DNA of 64,000 bases from Cephalotus follicularis (lineage: Eukaryota > Streptophyta > Magnoliopsida > Oxalidales > Cephalotaceae). Made by a program: the position numbers and the translations under genes. The notes beneath the pieces are model-generated. The model saw only the letters and a list, made by a program, of their open reading frames with translations, was not told the origin of the DNA and did no database searches. Positions within the stretch are counted from its first letter, which is position 1, and each line of letters starts with the position of its first letter. Positions 1 to 11,205 of this stretch are shown in pieces. The stretch is taken from contig BDDD01000892.1 of NCBI GenBank assembly GCA_001972305.1, positions 69,710-133,709 of the forward strand, in the 5' to 3' direction.

Positions 1-30
1 GAAATCAACACAAGCATGATGAGCATACAG

Positions 31-417
31 CTAGTCCATCCCCAAGATTACATCGAAATCCCGGATAGGCAACACTATTAAGTCAGCAGATAATTGAATC
101 CCAGCTACCATGATCTCACAATTTTTCATTATAGTATCAGACAGAAGACAAGTACCGGCTGGAGTACTCACCTCCAATACATAAAGTAAACTAGAAGACA
201 CACCATGCAAGTTGCAAGGAAAATCAGATGCAATGAATGAATGTGTCGCACCAGGATCAATCAATACGTGAGCTAGTATGCCAGATATAAAAATGGTACC
301 TCCCACAACAGTAGTAGACTCTGGCACATCATAAGGTATAGTCCCTACCTTGCACAATCCCTTTTCCGTTATCCCTTCGCGGTTGAGCAGCCGCAACACT
401 ACCACTAGCACCAGCAT
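31..417 (-). pseudogene. Retroviral-type aspartic protease of element L
   Basis: The minus-strand translation contains the active-site signature VLIDPGATHSFIA, typical of the plant Gypsy protease (DTG/DSG family, here DPGATHSF). This enzyme would cut the Gag-Pol polyprotein inside virus-like particles. It lies directly downstream of the gag zinc knuckles, as expected for a Gypsy element. The window edge removes everything that follows. It is part of a broken fossil. Confidence 0.8.
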
Positions 418-483
418 TTTCCTTTTGACTGCGTGCTTGATCCCTCATCATTGGACAACCATTCAGCATATGTTCTTGTGAGC

Positions 484-1564
484 CACACCTCAAGCATTTC
501 CCCATCTTTTTCCAGCACTCCGTCTCATCATGGTTCTAGCGACCACAAAAAGTACATCCACCCGAATTCTATTGACTGCTTCGGTTAGGAGTCCTTGATC
601 GTGAATTACTGCGTCGAGAACCTCCTTGACCCTGGTTGCCAGACTTTGACGATTTATCAGGATTATTACTTCACTGCCCTTGTGATTGTGCAGGCCTCGA
701 TTGATTAGCACGAGATCGCTCCACTCTTCTTTCATTAGCATTGGCCTCCAGAATCCTGGCCCTCTCACCAACATCTATAAAAGAAGTTAGCTGCAACATC
801 AATAGTTTAGATCTGATTTCAGGTCGAAGGCCTTTCAGAAACCTTCAGATCTTCCTCGATTCGCCATCCACAAGATAGGGTGTATGCCTTGCCAGCTCCA
901 CAAATCTAGTCTGGTACTGAGCTACTGTCATATCCCCTTGACATAATTCCATTAACTCGGTCTCCCTCTGGTCATGCTCCATCTGTGGAACATAAGCTGC
1001 AGAGAACTCAGACTGAAATCTGTCCCAAGTCCGATCCAATCCATGAGTTTTCCACTTTGCTTCAGTCATCTCCCACCAATAGGTAGCCTGACCCCATAAG
1101 TGGTATATAGCAAAGTTGAGTTCCTATTCATCTGTACAATCCAAGGCAGCAAATATTTTCTCCAGGTCTCTAATCCATTGCTCGGCCACAGTAACATTCA
1201 ACTCATCATTGAATATTGGAGGATTCTATCTCATGAACCGCTCCAAATCTCTGCCAAATCCACCAGTATGACAAGCTTCAGGAGCATGCTGATAGGCTTG
1301 GTTAGCCTCGTACATCTGCCGAATCTGCTCCATGTTCACCACATTGGCCTGAATCTGCTACTGGAAAAGGTCAGCCATGCGGTCAAAATTACTCCTCTCG
1401 TCTTGCACTGGAGGAATATTTACTCCTTCATTCACTGGCGGATCATTTCCATGCACTGGCGGAGCATTAACTCCTTCGTCGGCTCTATGCCTTCCCCTTC
1501 TGCCTCTTCGTAGATCCATTATGTTTCCTATATGGAATGACATACTCATCAGGAAACAATACAC
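484..1564 (-). pseudogene. Gag of element L (retrotrans_gag domain and two zinc knuckles)
   Basis: The Gag remnant reads leftward. The N-terminal part is low-complexity (about 1360-1564). The retrotransposon gag core follows at about 845-1070, with the family-typical motif QYQTRFVELARHTPYLV. Two closely spaced CCHC knuckles, CTFCGR-type and CLRCGSQEHMLNGC, lie near 430-560. Gag would form the particle and bind RNA. Several breaks are present. Confidence 0.8.
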
Positions 1565-1612
1565 TTAATTACCGAGAAACTTATCCCAGCGGTAGCTTAT
1601 TTAAAAATAAGC

Positions 1613-1624
1613 TCTGATACCATG
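1613..1624 (-). other. Primer-binding site of element L
   Basis: The reverse complement reads TGGTATCAGAGC, the usual plant retrotransposon match to the 3' end of initiator tRNA-Met. It abuts the LTR that starts at 1626, which fixes the orientation as minus. Confidence 0.85.
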
Positions 1625-2944
1625 CTGTCACACCCCATTTTTCCATCAAGAAAACATATAATGAGATATCAGTTATAATAATAATAATCCAGCATTCAAC
1701 ATTAAACGACATTCATTAACATAAGCGGAAGCATTTCATTTCTGGATTATACATAATCAGTTATCCGCACGCAGCCCATACTACGTGCTTACACGATACA
1801 AAATAAGTTATCCTTTACATATTGGAAAGGTAAAAAAATAACAACGGAGTATGATCGTTATTACAATACAAGACATAGTAAATAAAAACCTTAAGCAAGA
1901 CAGAAGCTCTCCAATAAAGCTCAGCAGCACTTTCCTGAACGCCTTCACCTAATCTGAAATTGTAGGGGGTTAGTCATTGTCCTCACTTGGCTAAGTAGGA
2001 ATAATGCATGAGGAAGAATATATAAATGTAAACATGTATGACAGTTATTTTGAAAAACATAGGTAAATAAGTATTCCAATATTTATGAGCAATCATGCCG
2101 AGTGGCCATAGACAATGCAATTCAAGAATACTACACAAGGGTGAAATCAATCAATACAGTGGTTTGGATGTCACATGTCGCTGACTCCTAGCACCAACTG
2201 CGCACCACCTAAATATCACCCTACACTCCGAAGATGATAGATCAGGTCAAATCTTCCGGCATTTAGCGGGCAGGTAACAATCAGGATCTGCATTGCAGAT
2301 AAGTGTGGTGGAAGCTCTAGCCAACTCCTGGCACATAGGACCACCCCGTAGCCAGTGATTTCTCCTATCACTCGACCAACGACAATAACATAGACAAACA
2401 ATTCAATCAATTCAATATCAATATTACATATATCTATAATATGCAATATAATAGTTGTTTTCTTTTAGAAACATTTAACAGTTCAGTGACCGTACCTCTC
2501 ATTTGGAGGAAACGGTATTCAACACAGTAGCGGTACCTCTCATTGGAGGAAAACCAGTTACTTAGTGACAATAAGTTTTCATTTGGAAAACAATAGTAAG
2601 AAAATCCATATTTGTGGTTATAGCACTAGTTGGTTTAATCCTTGAAATTAGGTGATGCAATAGTGTTTTGAACACTTAGTAAACATACATTATCTTATAA
2701 CAGTAGCATAATATAGCAGCTCAACAATAGGAACAATAGGAATTCAAGGATTCAATAAAGTATCTAAGCATAACCATAGTCGTCCTTACGCAACTCATGC
2801 AAGGGATGTATAAGTGGTTTAATATTTGAAATATAACTACCTATGGCAAGGATTGAATGTTACAATCATCCTATGTGGAGGCCAGGGTAATTACATATAA
2901 CTTAAGCCTAAACAGCAGCTAATATCAGTGATTTGTCACTTAAC

Positions 2945-3060
2945 AGTCCGCTGTTCATAAGAATAGCTGGCTGTTTTCTTTAAGCAGTCGACTGTTTGCC
3001 TTTAACAGTCGGCTGTTTACGTTGAGCAGTCGACTGTTAGGTTTAACAGTCGGCTATTTT
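2945..3060. repeat. GTCGAC-core palindrome array 1 in LTR L
   Basis: About six imperfect copies of a 12-13 bp palindrome, alternating between CAGTCGACTGTT and CAGTCGGCTGTT, spaced roughly every 20-25 bp. The fully symmetric versions contain GTCGAC. Confidence 0.85.
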
Positions 3061-3947
3061 TTTCCAGAAACGTCAAGCAGTAGTTTAACCAAAACAGAGT
3101 ATGCATGTTCAACTTCCAATTCAAATCAAAATAATAACATGCAATCACAGAGAAATTATCCAGACATGCTATACATATCATATCTTCGAAAACATGTCAA
3201 TACCCCTACCTCAAATGCTATCCCAAATCAAATTGAGTTGATTTCTCTCTTTAACTTCCAACTCCAACAATCTCCAAAAATTTCAAGTTCCAGGAATTTA
3301 GTCAAGGTTTACAGGTTAACAGAACGAAATCAGTAGCCGTATAGGTTTGATTAACTATAACCAGTACCGAAATTAACTCAATATTCTTAACAGTGATCTC
3401 TAAGCCTTAATTCTCATGAACACTTCAATTCTCGGCTTTGTTATTCTAAATCATGTTAACAGTGAATATATATAACTAACATCAGTATGTTTAATCCACT
3501 AACAACCTCAATATCAGTATAACTCGGATTGGTGACTTACCAGGAAGCCAAAGCTTCAAAAATCTCTTTGAACTCAAGCCTTCAACATGCACTCCAAGAA
3601 TTCCTTCAGCAAGAGTTCCTCTATTTTCTCAGTGATTTCTAACACTCACATTCAACTCTCATAGCTGATACAGAGCTTTTAAAAACCTTAGAACTCGTCA
3701 GATCCCATTAATTCAGCCTTGTCGTTTCTCTCTCTCACACACATGCACATTTCTTTCTTTTGTTTCTTTCTTCGGTGTGTGCAGGTGTGCAGAGATGGAG
3801 AACACATGCAAGGCACTCAGTCTGCATTGCCAACAGCTGGCGATAATTCCTTTGCATGGCTAACATGTCCCTGTACACATGTTAAATCAATTGCCATGCC
3901 TCTGCCCGTTTTTACACGCCATGCACAGACACCTGTCTGAGCTAGGC

Positions 3948-4032
3948 CAGTCGATTGTTTCCCTGTGACAGTCGACTGTCACTCCCTGAATCAAAACAGT
4001 CGGCTGTTACCCTATGACAGCCGGCTGTTTAA
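3948..4032. repeat. GTCGAC-core palindrome array 2 in LTR L
   Basis: Four more copies of the same motif (CAGTCGATTG, CAGTCGACTG, CAGTCGGCTG, CAGCCGGCTG), about 900 bp from array 1 in the same LTR. Confidence 0.85.
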
Positions 4033-4201
4033 GGCTGGATTTGGTTTGTTAAGTGTATTTCACCACATTTGCATTTCAAATCAAACCTAACGATTCAATA
4101 ACCCCAATTTATATAGTAATTGGACATTAAATCTCAATATAATGCTTACTTTATTCATCATTGTGTAATATACATTAATTGAAAATTACGGTTATTACAC
4201 A

Positions 4202-4604
4202 GGGAATAATGGAGTCGTTCTCATAGCCTCCCTGGCATGACATCCAACCCTTTATGTGATTGGGCGTCATAAGCAAGAAATATGCTTCAATTATGTTATA
4301 AAACATATACAGTATGCCATAAATAAAATGTAATTTGCACTAAGTAACATAAAAGGAATAAGATTATATATTAATTGAGATGAGTACAAGTACAATAGCC
4401 ACCGAGTGCTTGATGGGTCACATTCTCCCTAACAGCAAGAGGAATAGACTAACCCATATATATAGACAAGAAACAATGTAGGGTGTAGCTGTGTAAAAAG
4501 CAAAAAAAAAAAAAAACAAAGTGACAGCGGTGGCAAGAGGACAAAAGGCAAGAGAGAAGTCAGTGGGTATGAGAGTTTGTTTTTTGAGTTGAGTGAATAT
4601 GTAC
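4202..4604. other. Unassigned DNA between element L and the hAT-like element
   Basis: AT-rich, with no open frame resembling a known protein and no tRNA-like structure. It has an A-run near 4502. Part of it may belong to the LTR of Copia-0, because the hAT-like element seems to have landed just upstream of that element's primer site, but I see no clear boundary. Confidence 0.4.
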
Positions 4605-5649
4605 TACGGATGTGCAAAATTATCCGAAACCTGAAAATCTAAACCGAACTGCACCAAAAAAAGTTTGGATAAGGTATTTCGGTTTTTCATGTTCGTATTT
4701 TCGGGTAATTCGAGTAACGCGGTTCGGGTATGGGGAAAGAGAATAGGTATTTTCAGATATTCGGGTACCCGAATACCCAAAATTATGCAAAATACATGTC
4801 TAAATCAGCTAACCCGATCAGCAAGACCCATTGACCATTTTCCCTAACTAATTATTACTAAGACCCTAAATGGCTAAACCATGAAATGGCCCTTTCCATT
4901 ACCAAATACAAACGAAGCCCTCTAGTAACGCTAAGTTACCAGACCCACTAAGGCACTAACCCAGCACCAGGCACCAGCAGTAACAATCTCCTATTCTCCA
5001 TTTCTCCTCTCCTCTGCCACTCACTACGCTATAGCTACGCTCAACCAGTCAGCCTCAACCTCAAATATGTAGCCAACAAGCCTGCTTCTGCTTCCTAATG
5101 CTGAATTGAAATGAGTTTTTTCAACTCAATCCTTCATTCTAAGGCACCGACAACCCTTAATCGATTTAGGCAATCCCTAAATCAAAACTACACCCTCCTC
5201 CTCCATTCTGCTAACCCTAAATCGACCATAAAAACAACAGATATCAATCTCCTCCATTATCCAATCTCTGGTTCTCTATAGTAGCAGGCTAACGGTTATG
5301 CGACAAAACAATCTCTTCCAAAACGAATTCCCCTCCATTCTCCACAGGGGTCTCAATCACATTTACAACCAATGGGTTTCAATTACCTGGAATCCTATTT
5401 AGTCTCCTCCAATCTTTCCTTTTGGAATACCTTTGAATGATGATATATGTTGAATTAACGTCCTTCATTCTCCTGTTATTGAGTTACCTGGAATTAATTT
5501 TTGTTGATTGAATTGAAACAGTAGGGAGAATTAGTTGATGAAACAGGGAGTTTTTCGGGTTTTTTGGTTCCCCAATTATTTACCCAAAAAACCGAAAACC
5601 CAAATCGCAGATAATGACGATTCGGATAATAACCGAATGAACACCTCTA
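4605..5649. mobile_element. Non-autonomous hAT-like DNA transposon (1045 bp)
   Basis: The ends form imperfect terminal inverted repeats: the left end starts TACGGATGTGCAAAATTATC, and the right end reads inward TAGAGGTGTTCATTCGG followed by TTATCCGAA. Subterminal regions are full of short TTCGG/CCGAA motifs on both strands, typical of plant hAT elements. The 8 bp flanks are ATATGTAC (4597-4604) and TGGTGTAC (5650-5657), five of eight matching, as for an aged 8 bp duplication. No transposase reading frame is present, so it would have moved only with help. The open frames inside are short and unlike known proteins. Confidence 0.65.
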
Positions 5650-5657
5650 TGGTGTAC

Positions 5658-5936
5658 AAGGGTTTTTCGGGATGGGGTTGTGGACATAAAAATTCAATTG
5701 TTATCTTGTACTGGTATTTTTTACAGTGAAAGAACAAGTCTATTTCTCTGTGAACGTAAATACGATTTTATCGAACCAAGTAAATATGATATTCTCTTGT
5801 GTTTGCTTAATCTTCTATTTATTTTTATTTAATTTTTTATTTTCATTGGTGGATTGAACCAATAATTTGATATCAAAGCGTATGTGAGGTTTCTCATCGA
5901 TGGTATTGAAGGGGAAAATGATCATATTTTCCCAAC
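5658..5936 (+). repeat. Probable 3' part of a Copia LTR (Copia-0)
   Basis: AT-rich sequence ending TTTTCCCAACA immediately before a primer-binding-like TTGTATCAGAG. The CA end and the adjoining primer site suggest the end of the 5' LTR of Copia-0. The left LTR boundary is unclear because of the neighbouring hAT-like element. Confidence 0.45.
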
Positions 5937-6545
5937 AAGTTGTATCAGAGTGAAAGGTTCATTTTGATCGGTATTATGACTTAGTCTACTGCAATGAAAT
6001 TTGAAGTTCAAAAATTAGATGGTAACATCAATTTCAGTTTATGGCAAGTGCGTATGATGGCGATTCTAACGCAATAAGATGTAGAAAAGGCCTTGTGGGG
6101 AAAAGCGAAGAAGTCGGACGCGATGTCGGACGATGTTTGGGAAGAGATGGGTGATAAAGCACTTTCTGCGATCCAGTTATATTTGTCCAACAATGTACTT
6201 TAATAAGTGTTGTCAAAAAAGATGGCGACAGATATATGGGTGAAATTGGAGAATTTGTATATCACAAAATCCCTTACGAACAGGCTCCAATTGAAGTAGT
6301 AGTTGTACACGTTACATATGGCATAAGGTACTTCTATTCAATCTCATATTACCGAGTTTAATTCCATAATTACTGAGTTGTCAAGAATTGATGTGAATAT
6401 AGAAGATGAAGATCAAGCCTTGTTATTGTTATGCTTTTTGGCAACTTCGTATAACCATTTTAGGGACACCATGACATATGGTAAGGATTCAATCTCTATG
6501 GAGGATGTCAAAGTTAATCTTCAAAGCAAATTGAATATTGATGGT
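5937..6545 (+). mobile_element. Copia-0, primer site and gag, first part
   Basis: Plus-strand Ty1/Copia fossil. A degenerate primer site (TTGTATCAGAG) precedes a gag that starts near 5995 and reads KFEVQKLDGNINFSLWQVRM, the classic start of TNT1-like Copia Gag. Later motifs (FNSIITELSRI; LATSYNHFRDTM) fit the UBN2/gag-polypeptide domain. Several breaks are present. The coding region is interrupted by the nested block 6546-29743 and resumes at 29744. Confidence 0.85.
6541..6545. repeat. Target-site duplication of solo LTR U, left copy
   Basis: ATGGT here and ATGGT at 29744-29748 flank the nested block and lie within the Copia-0 gag. Confidence 0.85.
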
Positions 6546-6740
6546 TGTCATGCTCCGAACCATGGGGGATTCCCCCATGACCCGACACGTGATCACTGTC
6601 ACTTCAATCTATGCAATCTCATATTCCAAAAGTGCTATAAATTTTAAACTTTAGAATTTTATGAAAATCGAGCATGTAGGGTCCGTTTATCGAACTATAT
6701 CTCCTGTAAATGAAAACACAATTTATAAAATGAGCTCATC

Positions 6741-9700
6741 TGTAATGCCCCGGATATATATACATATATATAATATTATGTAAAAAAAACATAACATAAC
6801 AGGCGCATAATGCACCGGGCGCATCACACTTGCGCCAAAGAAACAAAGTGAGATACGAGAGAGAGAGACGAGAGAGAGAACCAAAGAGTGGGAGAGAGAT
6901 GGCGCCGGGAGAAGACAAAGCCGAACAAAGGCGCCGGAACAGGAGATGGCACGCGCAGGTCCTTCTTCAGCCGCCGGTAACCCCCTACCCCTCTTCTTCT
7001 CTTTCTTTTCTTTCCTTTGTCGCCCGACGCCTTGCCACTGGCATGCGTTCCACCACCGGTTAGCATCGCGGGAAGGTCCGGTCTTCACCTAGGAGGTCGG
7101 CTACACCTATATCAGTGGCTGATTTGGCGCCATTCAGCCAAAAACGGCCGGATTCGAACTGACGAGTTGACTCAGTAAAGCCAACTCGCTGCAGCCTTTG
7201 ACCGCGCGTTTAGCGCCGAGTCACGGTGAGTCTCGATCGCCAATGGACTGATTAAAGGATTTTAAGGTCGGTTATGGCATTTTTGAGTGTTGACCAGAGT
7301 TGTGGTTGACCGTCGAGTCAACTCAGTGATTTGAACTCACTGCCGGCCGTGACTGGGCGTTTCGGCGCCGATTCACGGTGAGTTATGGGTGGAGACACCT
7401 TAAGCCGACTGTTTTGTGACACTTTTGTGAAGTGACCGGAATTGTGGATGTCCGGCGAGTCAACTCAGTGAGTTGACTCACTGTCGGCTATGACTACGCA
7501 ATTCATGGCGAGTCGCGGTTATCAATGTGTAGATCATAACAGAATGTGTGATTGTTATTGCAGCAATGTTGAAAGAGAAATAGAGCTCTGTTAACACCAG
7601 ATGGAGATGTGATCGTGATCGCGAGTGAAGCTTAGAGGAGGAGGCCGCTAGTCAATTCCACTGCAAGTCCTCTCGACTCGCAAGCTCAACTGTTAACAGG
7701 TAGGTATACATATGCTCCAATGGCACGTGCTCAGATTATTGTTGGATTGATCCCATTTGTATACGCCGGTATGGGACGGTAGTATACGAATGGTAGATCA
7801 CTAGAGTACGGTTATACCACTTTACTTGCATTCATGCATTTTGAATGGATTGTATGGACATGAATATTCATTGATGATATGCTAAATTGATTGTTATGGT
7901 TATGCATGATTACTGATTACATGGTTTAATGAACTGTATACGGGCATAATGGACTAAATGGAGAACTGAGAGAAGTTGAGCTTCTGCCTTCTCTCAATTC
8001 AAGGGTTATGATATTGGAAATGGATTATGGGTTATGGCTATTGTATGGATTGATCGATTGTATTGCATGAGACTAAATGAGATAACCCATTCATGACCCT
8101 CATATATGTCATGAAGGTCATGAATGTTAGACCACATCATATAATGTTCATCCCACATCGTGGGAGGACCGATATGGACAATGTTACCCCACATCGTGGG
8201 AGGATCGATATGGATAGTGTTTGACCGATATGGACAATGTTACCCCACATCGTGGGAGGATCGGTATGGATAGTGCTTGCCCCACATCGTGGGAGGACCG
8301 ATATGGATGGTATGGTATGGATATGGTATGCATGGACCTACGGTATGCACAGTGTGGTCAATGTTATCTCAACCCTATTCGTCTACGACACGGAGAGTGC
8401 GTAGATTATGGAATGGACCTTATGGATCGTTATGGAATGTATCGTTATCGAATCGTATCATACCGCATCGTTATCATATCATTATGGATCATATCAATAT
8501 CGTATCGTTATGGATCGTATCGTTATGGATCGTATCGTTATCGAATCGTTATGCATCGAATCGTCATGGATTGTAAACGGTTATGGACTGTTATCGGATA
8601 TGGAACGTAAATGGATGTGAATTGTAACCGGATATGGACCGTAAACGGTTATGGTTATTGAGGGCAACAGTTATGGCTACGGATGGATACGATATGGTTA
8701 TGGAATGTATTGTTATGGATCGTGATGGTCCTGATTGTTATGGTATGGCTATACTATGGTTACGATAGGTCCATGGTATGTATTCCTAGATGGTTGTTGT
8801 TGATCCTATTCTTATACGCAGGTATGGGATGGTTGTATACGAATGGTAGATCACTAGCGTATGTGAATCTAGGGGAATGGTTGTAGTGGGCTAGAACCTT
8901 TGGGGTCTGACGATTAGCTTGTTAAAGTGTGATGATTGATTTTATCCCATTCCTACACGCCGGTATGGGACGGTCGTATATGAATGGCAGATTGCATGTT
9001 CTATTGGTCTCTAGGTTCCGGTGCATGACATTTATATTATGAGTTACATTGCTATGAATTGGCATTGCATATCTTTTCATGCATATATCTAACATATTGT
9101 ACACATATCTGCTGCACTTCTATATGTTCATTGCATATGTATATCCTACACAACCTTCGGGTTGCTGACCCATTGCATTGTATTGTAATGTAATGGGTCA
9201 GGTTCAGGTCTAGGTGACGTGCAGCAGTGACCAGCCAGGTTAAATCACAGGGTAAGGATTTACATCTCCTCTGACCTACTTTGTGTAAATGTGATATCAT
9301 AAAGGGACAGATATTGGAATATGGATGTATTTATAGCTATTGTATAAGTGGCAATTCTAAAGATAAAATAGAGATATGTTTTATTTCTGTATTTGACCTG
9401 CCGGCTTGTGGCATTGCTTGATTATATGTGTGCTGATGTAAAGGACATGGAAAGGTCCATACATTGTGATAAACTGCTGATTCCTCCTTCGGGAGTGTGG
9501 TTGTTGAGGGCCGAGCCCAAGATATAAAATGTGTTTTTCTTTACAGGGGGTTTGGTCCGATAAATGAATACTTCATGCCGAAATTTTGGGAGATTTTTAA
9601 GAGTTAGAATATATTTGAATTGATTATTCAGCTGATATTATATAATGATTCTTCCGCTTATATGGGTTTGATTTAAAGTTTTATAAATTTTAAATATCAC

Positions 9701-9802
9701 TTTTGGAATATTATTGATAAATGATATGAACGGATTGATTGAATGGAAGGTATCTCACGCGGAGGAGCGTGGGGATTCGCCTTCGCTGTTCAGGGTGTGA
9801 CA
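6741..9802 (+). repeat. 5' LTR of element V (3062 bp)
   Basis: Starts TGTAATGCCCCGG and ends AGGGTGTGACA. Modules in order: a GA-rich tract (6850-6900), three repeats of about 155 bp with GAGTTGACTC inverted repeats (7150-7510), a 36 bp minisatellite (8153-8310), a GTATCGTTATGG-rich stretch (8400-8700), a TGACCCATT...AATGGGTCA hairpin (9165-9205), GACCTGCCGG (9398), and a conserved TTTCTTTACAGGGGG tract (9535). Confidence 0.85.
8153..8310. repeat. 36 bp minisatellite in 5' LTR of V, four units
   Basis: Each unit opens with the palindrome-like CCCACATCGTGGG, followed by AGGACCGATATGGACAATG or a close variant. Four units are present here and six in the other LTR of the same element. Confidence 0.9.
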
Positions 9803-10083
9803 GCTTGGTCTCAGAGCTGGTCCTATACTGGATACGCCAGGATAGGGTCCTCGGCTAGTGGAATTGTGATTGATGGATTGAGTTAAAGTGCTATATTAGG
9901 AGTTACTTGGAGTAGCGGAATAAGAAGTGTTATATGAAGTATCTTGGAATTATTGTTATGAAAGTTGATATCTGACTGTTGTCTCTTACACAAGGTGGGA
10001 TATGAATGGTCAATGCGGAAGAACCGCCAAAGGAGATAGAGCCAGGCCAACGACCAGACGGACCCGAGCCAATATATATATAT
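9803..10083 (+). mobile_element. Leader of element V with primer site
   Basis: Begins GCTTGGTCTCAGAGC, close to the tRNA-Met-type primer site. A short frame beginning MVNAEEPPKE near 10000 could be the start of Gag, but nothing further remains. A region of very similar sequence occurs at 57262-57540 in element X. It ends in a TA repeat, where Sire-A lies. Confidence 0.6.
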
Positions 10084-11205
10084 TGTTGGAAATGTATGGC
10101 AACCTTAAATAAAAAACTTGTTTGCGGAAATCACAAATTAAAATTATGAAACTAAACAAGCACAGAAGAACAAATAATACAATTGTAAGTAATAACAAGT
10201 AAAGAGATAAGGGATAGAGAGTGTGCAAACGATTTATAGTGGTTCGGCAAATCCGTGCCTACGTCCACTTTCTCAAGAACCCCTTGAGTTTCCACTAGAT
10301 ACCACTAGCAACCTTTGATTTTCGGCTTACGGGTACAAATCAAAGCAAAACCACCTTACACTTGATTTTGGGTTCCGAGTGTAAATCAATCAAACACCTT
10401 ACAAGGGTTCACTCCCCTCTTTTACAATGAATGATAAAAGGATTTGTTTGTGTTTACAATAACCTCTTAAAGGTTGGATATGAAAGTGATAGCTAGTTGC
10501 AAGCTTTGGATATTGATTTGAAAGATGTAGGGTTGCTCTTGAGTTGCTTGGAAGAAATGTGTATTTGCTTGTTATCTCTTTTTGTGTCTCTTGTGTAAAG
10601 ATACCACATTCTTCCTTATATAGAGCTGCTCCAACATATCTATTTTTAAGCAATCAGACCAAATCCAGTCAGCTGGATTTTCCTTGCAGTCGGCTGGAGA
10701 AATGTTGTGCATTTGTAATTATAGCCGTTGGAGAGTGGCAGTTGGCTGGATGGACTGGGCAGTCAACTGTGTGCCTTGGAAGTCGACTGGTGCTCTGTTC
10801 CAGTCGGCTGGTTGAGCTGAAAATGGATTTTCAGAAGCTACTGGTTGAAATGTGCACTTCTTGGCAGTCGGCTGGATTGTTATGGCAGTCGACTGGAGCC
10901 CTGAGGCAGTCGGCTGGCTGGAGTGCAAATACAGGTGCTGGGTTTGTTTGAAGGTCCAGTCGGCTATTCATCCTTAGGCAGTCGGCTACTCAACCTCAAC
11001 AGTCGGCTGGACATCATGGCAGTCGACTGGATGTGCCTGTATCTGCAATTTATACCTTTGCAACACTTTCAACATTACAATCAAGTGAGTATATGTGTTT
11101 GCATGATATCAAAACATGCATACAAGTATTTCTAGTTTGTTACTTGTTTGTTAATCATCGAAGCATAACCTTTAACACATTTATAGGGGTGGCAAAAAGC
11201 CAACA
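10084..11205 (-). repeat. Left (3') LTR of Sire-A (1122 bp)
   Basis: TG...CA bounded. Outside its right end lies ATCTCCCCCTTTTTT, the reverse complement of a polypurine tract, which sets the orientation as minus. A homologous partial LTR lies at 12755-13388. Confidence 0.85.
10664..11032. repeat. GTCGAC-core palindrome array in Sire-A LTR
   Basis: About thirteen copies of CAGTCGGCTGG or CAGTCGACTGG with spacers of roughly 10-35 bp. The array is repeated in the second LTR (about 12828-13215). It fits the palindrome arrays reported in the cis-regulatory part of Sirevirus LTRs. Confidence 0.9.

Larger units (their letters stand above)
1..4201 (-). mobile_element. Gypsy element L, 5' part (chromovirus-like), runs off left edge
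   Basis: Ty3/Gypsy retrotransposon on the minus strand. Reading leftward: LTR (1626-4201), a primer-binding site beside it, gag with paired CCHC zinc knuckles, then an aspartic protease that continues beyond position 1. RT, RNase H, integrase and the second LTR are not in the window. The gag/protease sequence and the 2.6 kb LTR resemble the Tekay/Del group of plant chromoviruses. The reading frames are broken in several places, so this is a fossil. Age cannot be estimated without the second LTR. Confidence 0.9.
1626..4201 (-). repeat. LTR of element L (2576 bp)
   Basis: On the plus strand it begins TGTCACACCCC and ends ATTACACA; read on the minus strand it starts TGTGTAATAACC and ends GGGGTGTGACA, typical TG...CA ends. 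The primer-binding site lies just outside its left end. It carries two palindrome arrays (2945-3060 and 3948-4032). No paired LTR is visible, so the target duplication cannot be tested; the five flanking bases at right are GGGAA. Confidence 0.85.

Noticed and set aside
1613-1624. tRNA genes
   Set aside because: Only 11-12 base primer-site matches to initiator tRNA-Met are present (also near 9803, 23140, 40863, 54786); no cloverleaf sequence is seen anywhere in the window.
4665-4847. Small protein frame in the hAT-like element
   Set aside because: It is translated subterminal TTCGG/GGGTA repeat sequence, not a conserved protein.
6830-7063. Arg/Glu-rich frame at the start of the V LTR
   Set aside because: A GAGAGA tract produces it; the same tract at 13459-13725 and 49000-49060 gives equivalent frames in other LTRs.
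8221-8610. Frame of 129 residues rich in Tyr, Met, Asp and Arg
   Set aside because: It is the minisatellite and GTATCGTTATGG repeats of the V LTR read in frame; the partner LTR gives a similar frame (14922-15311) for the same reason.
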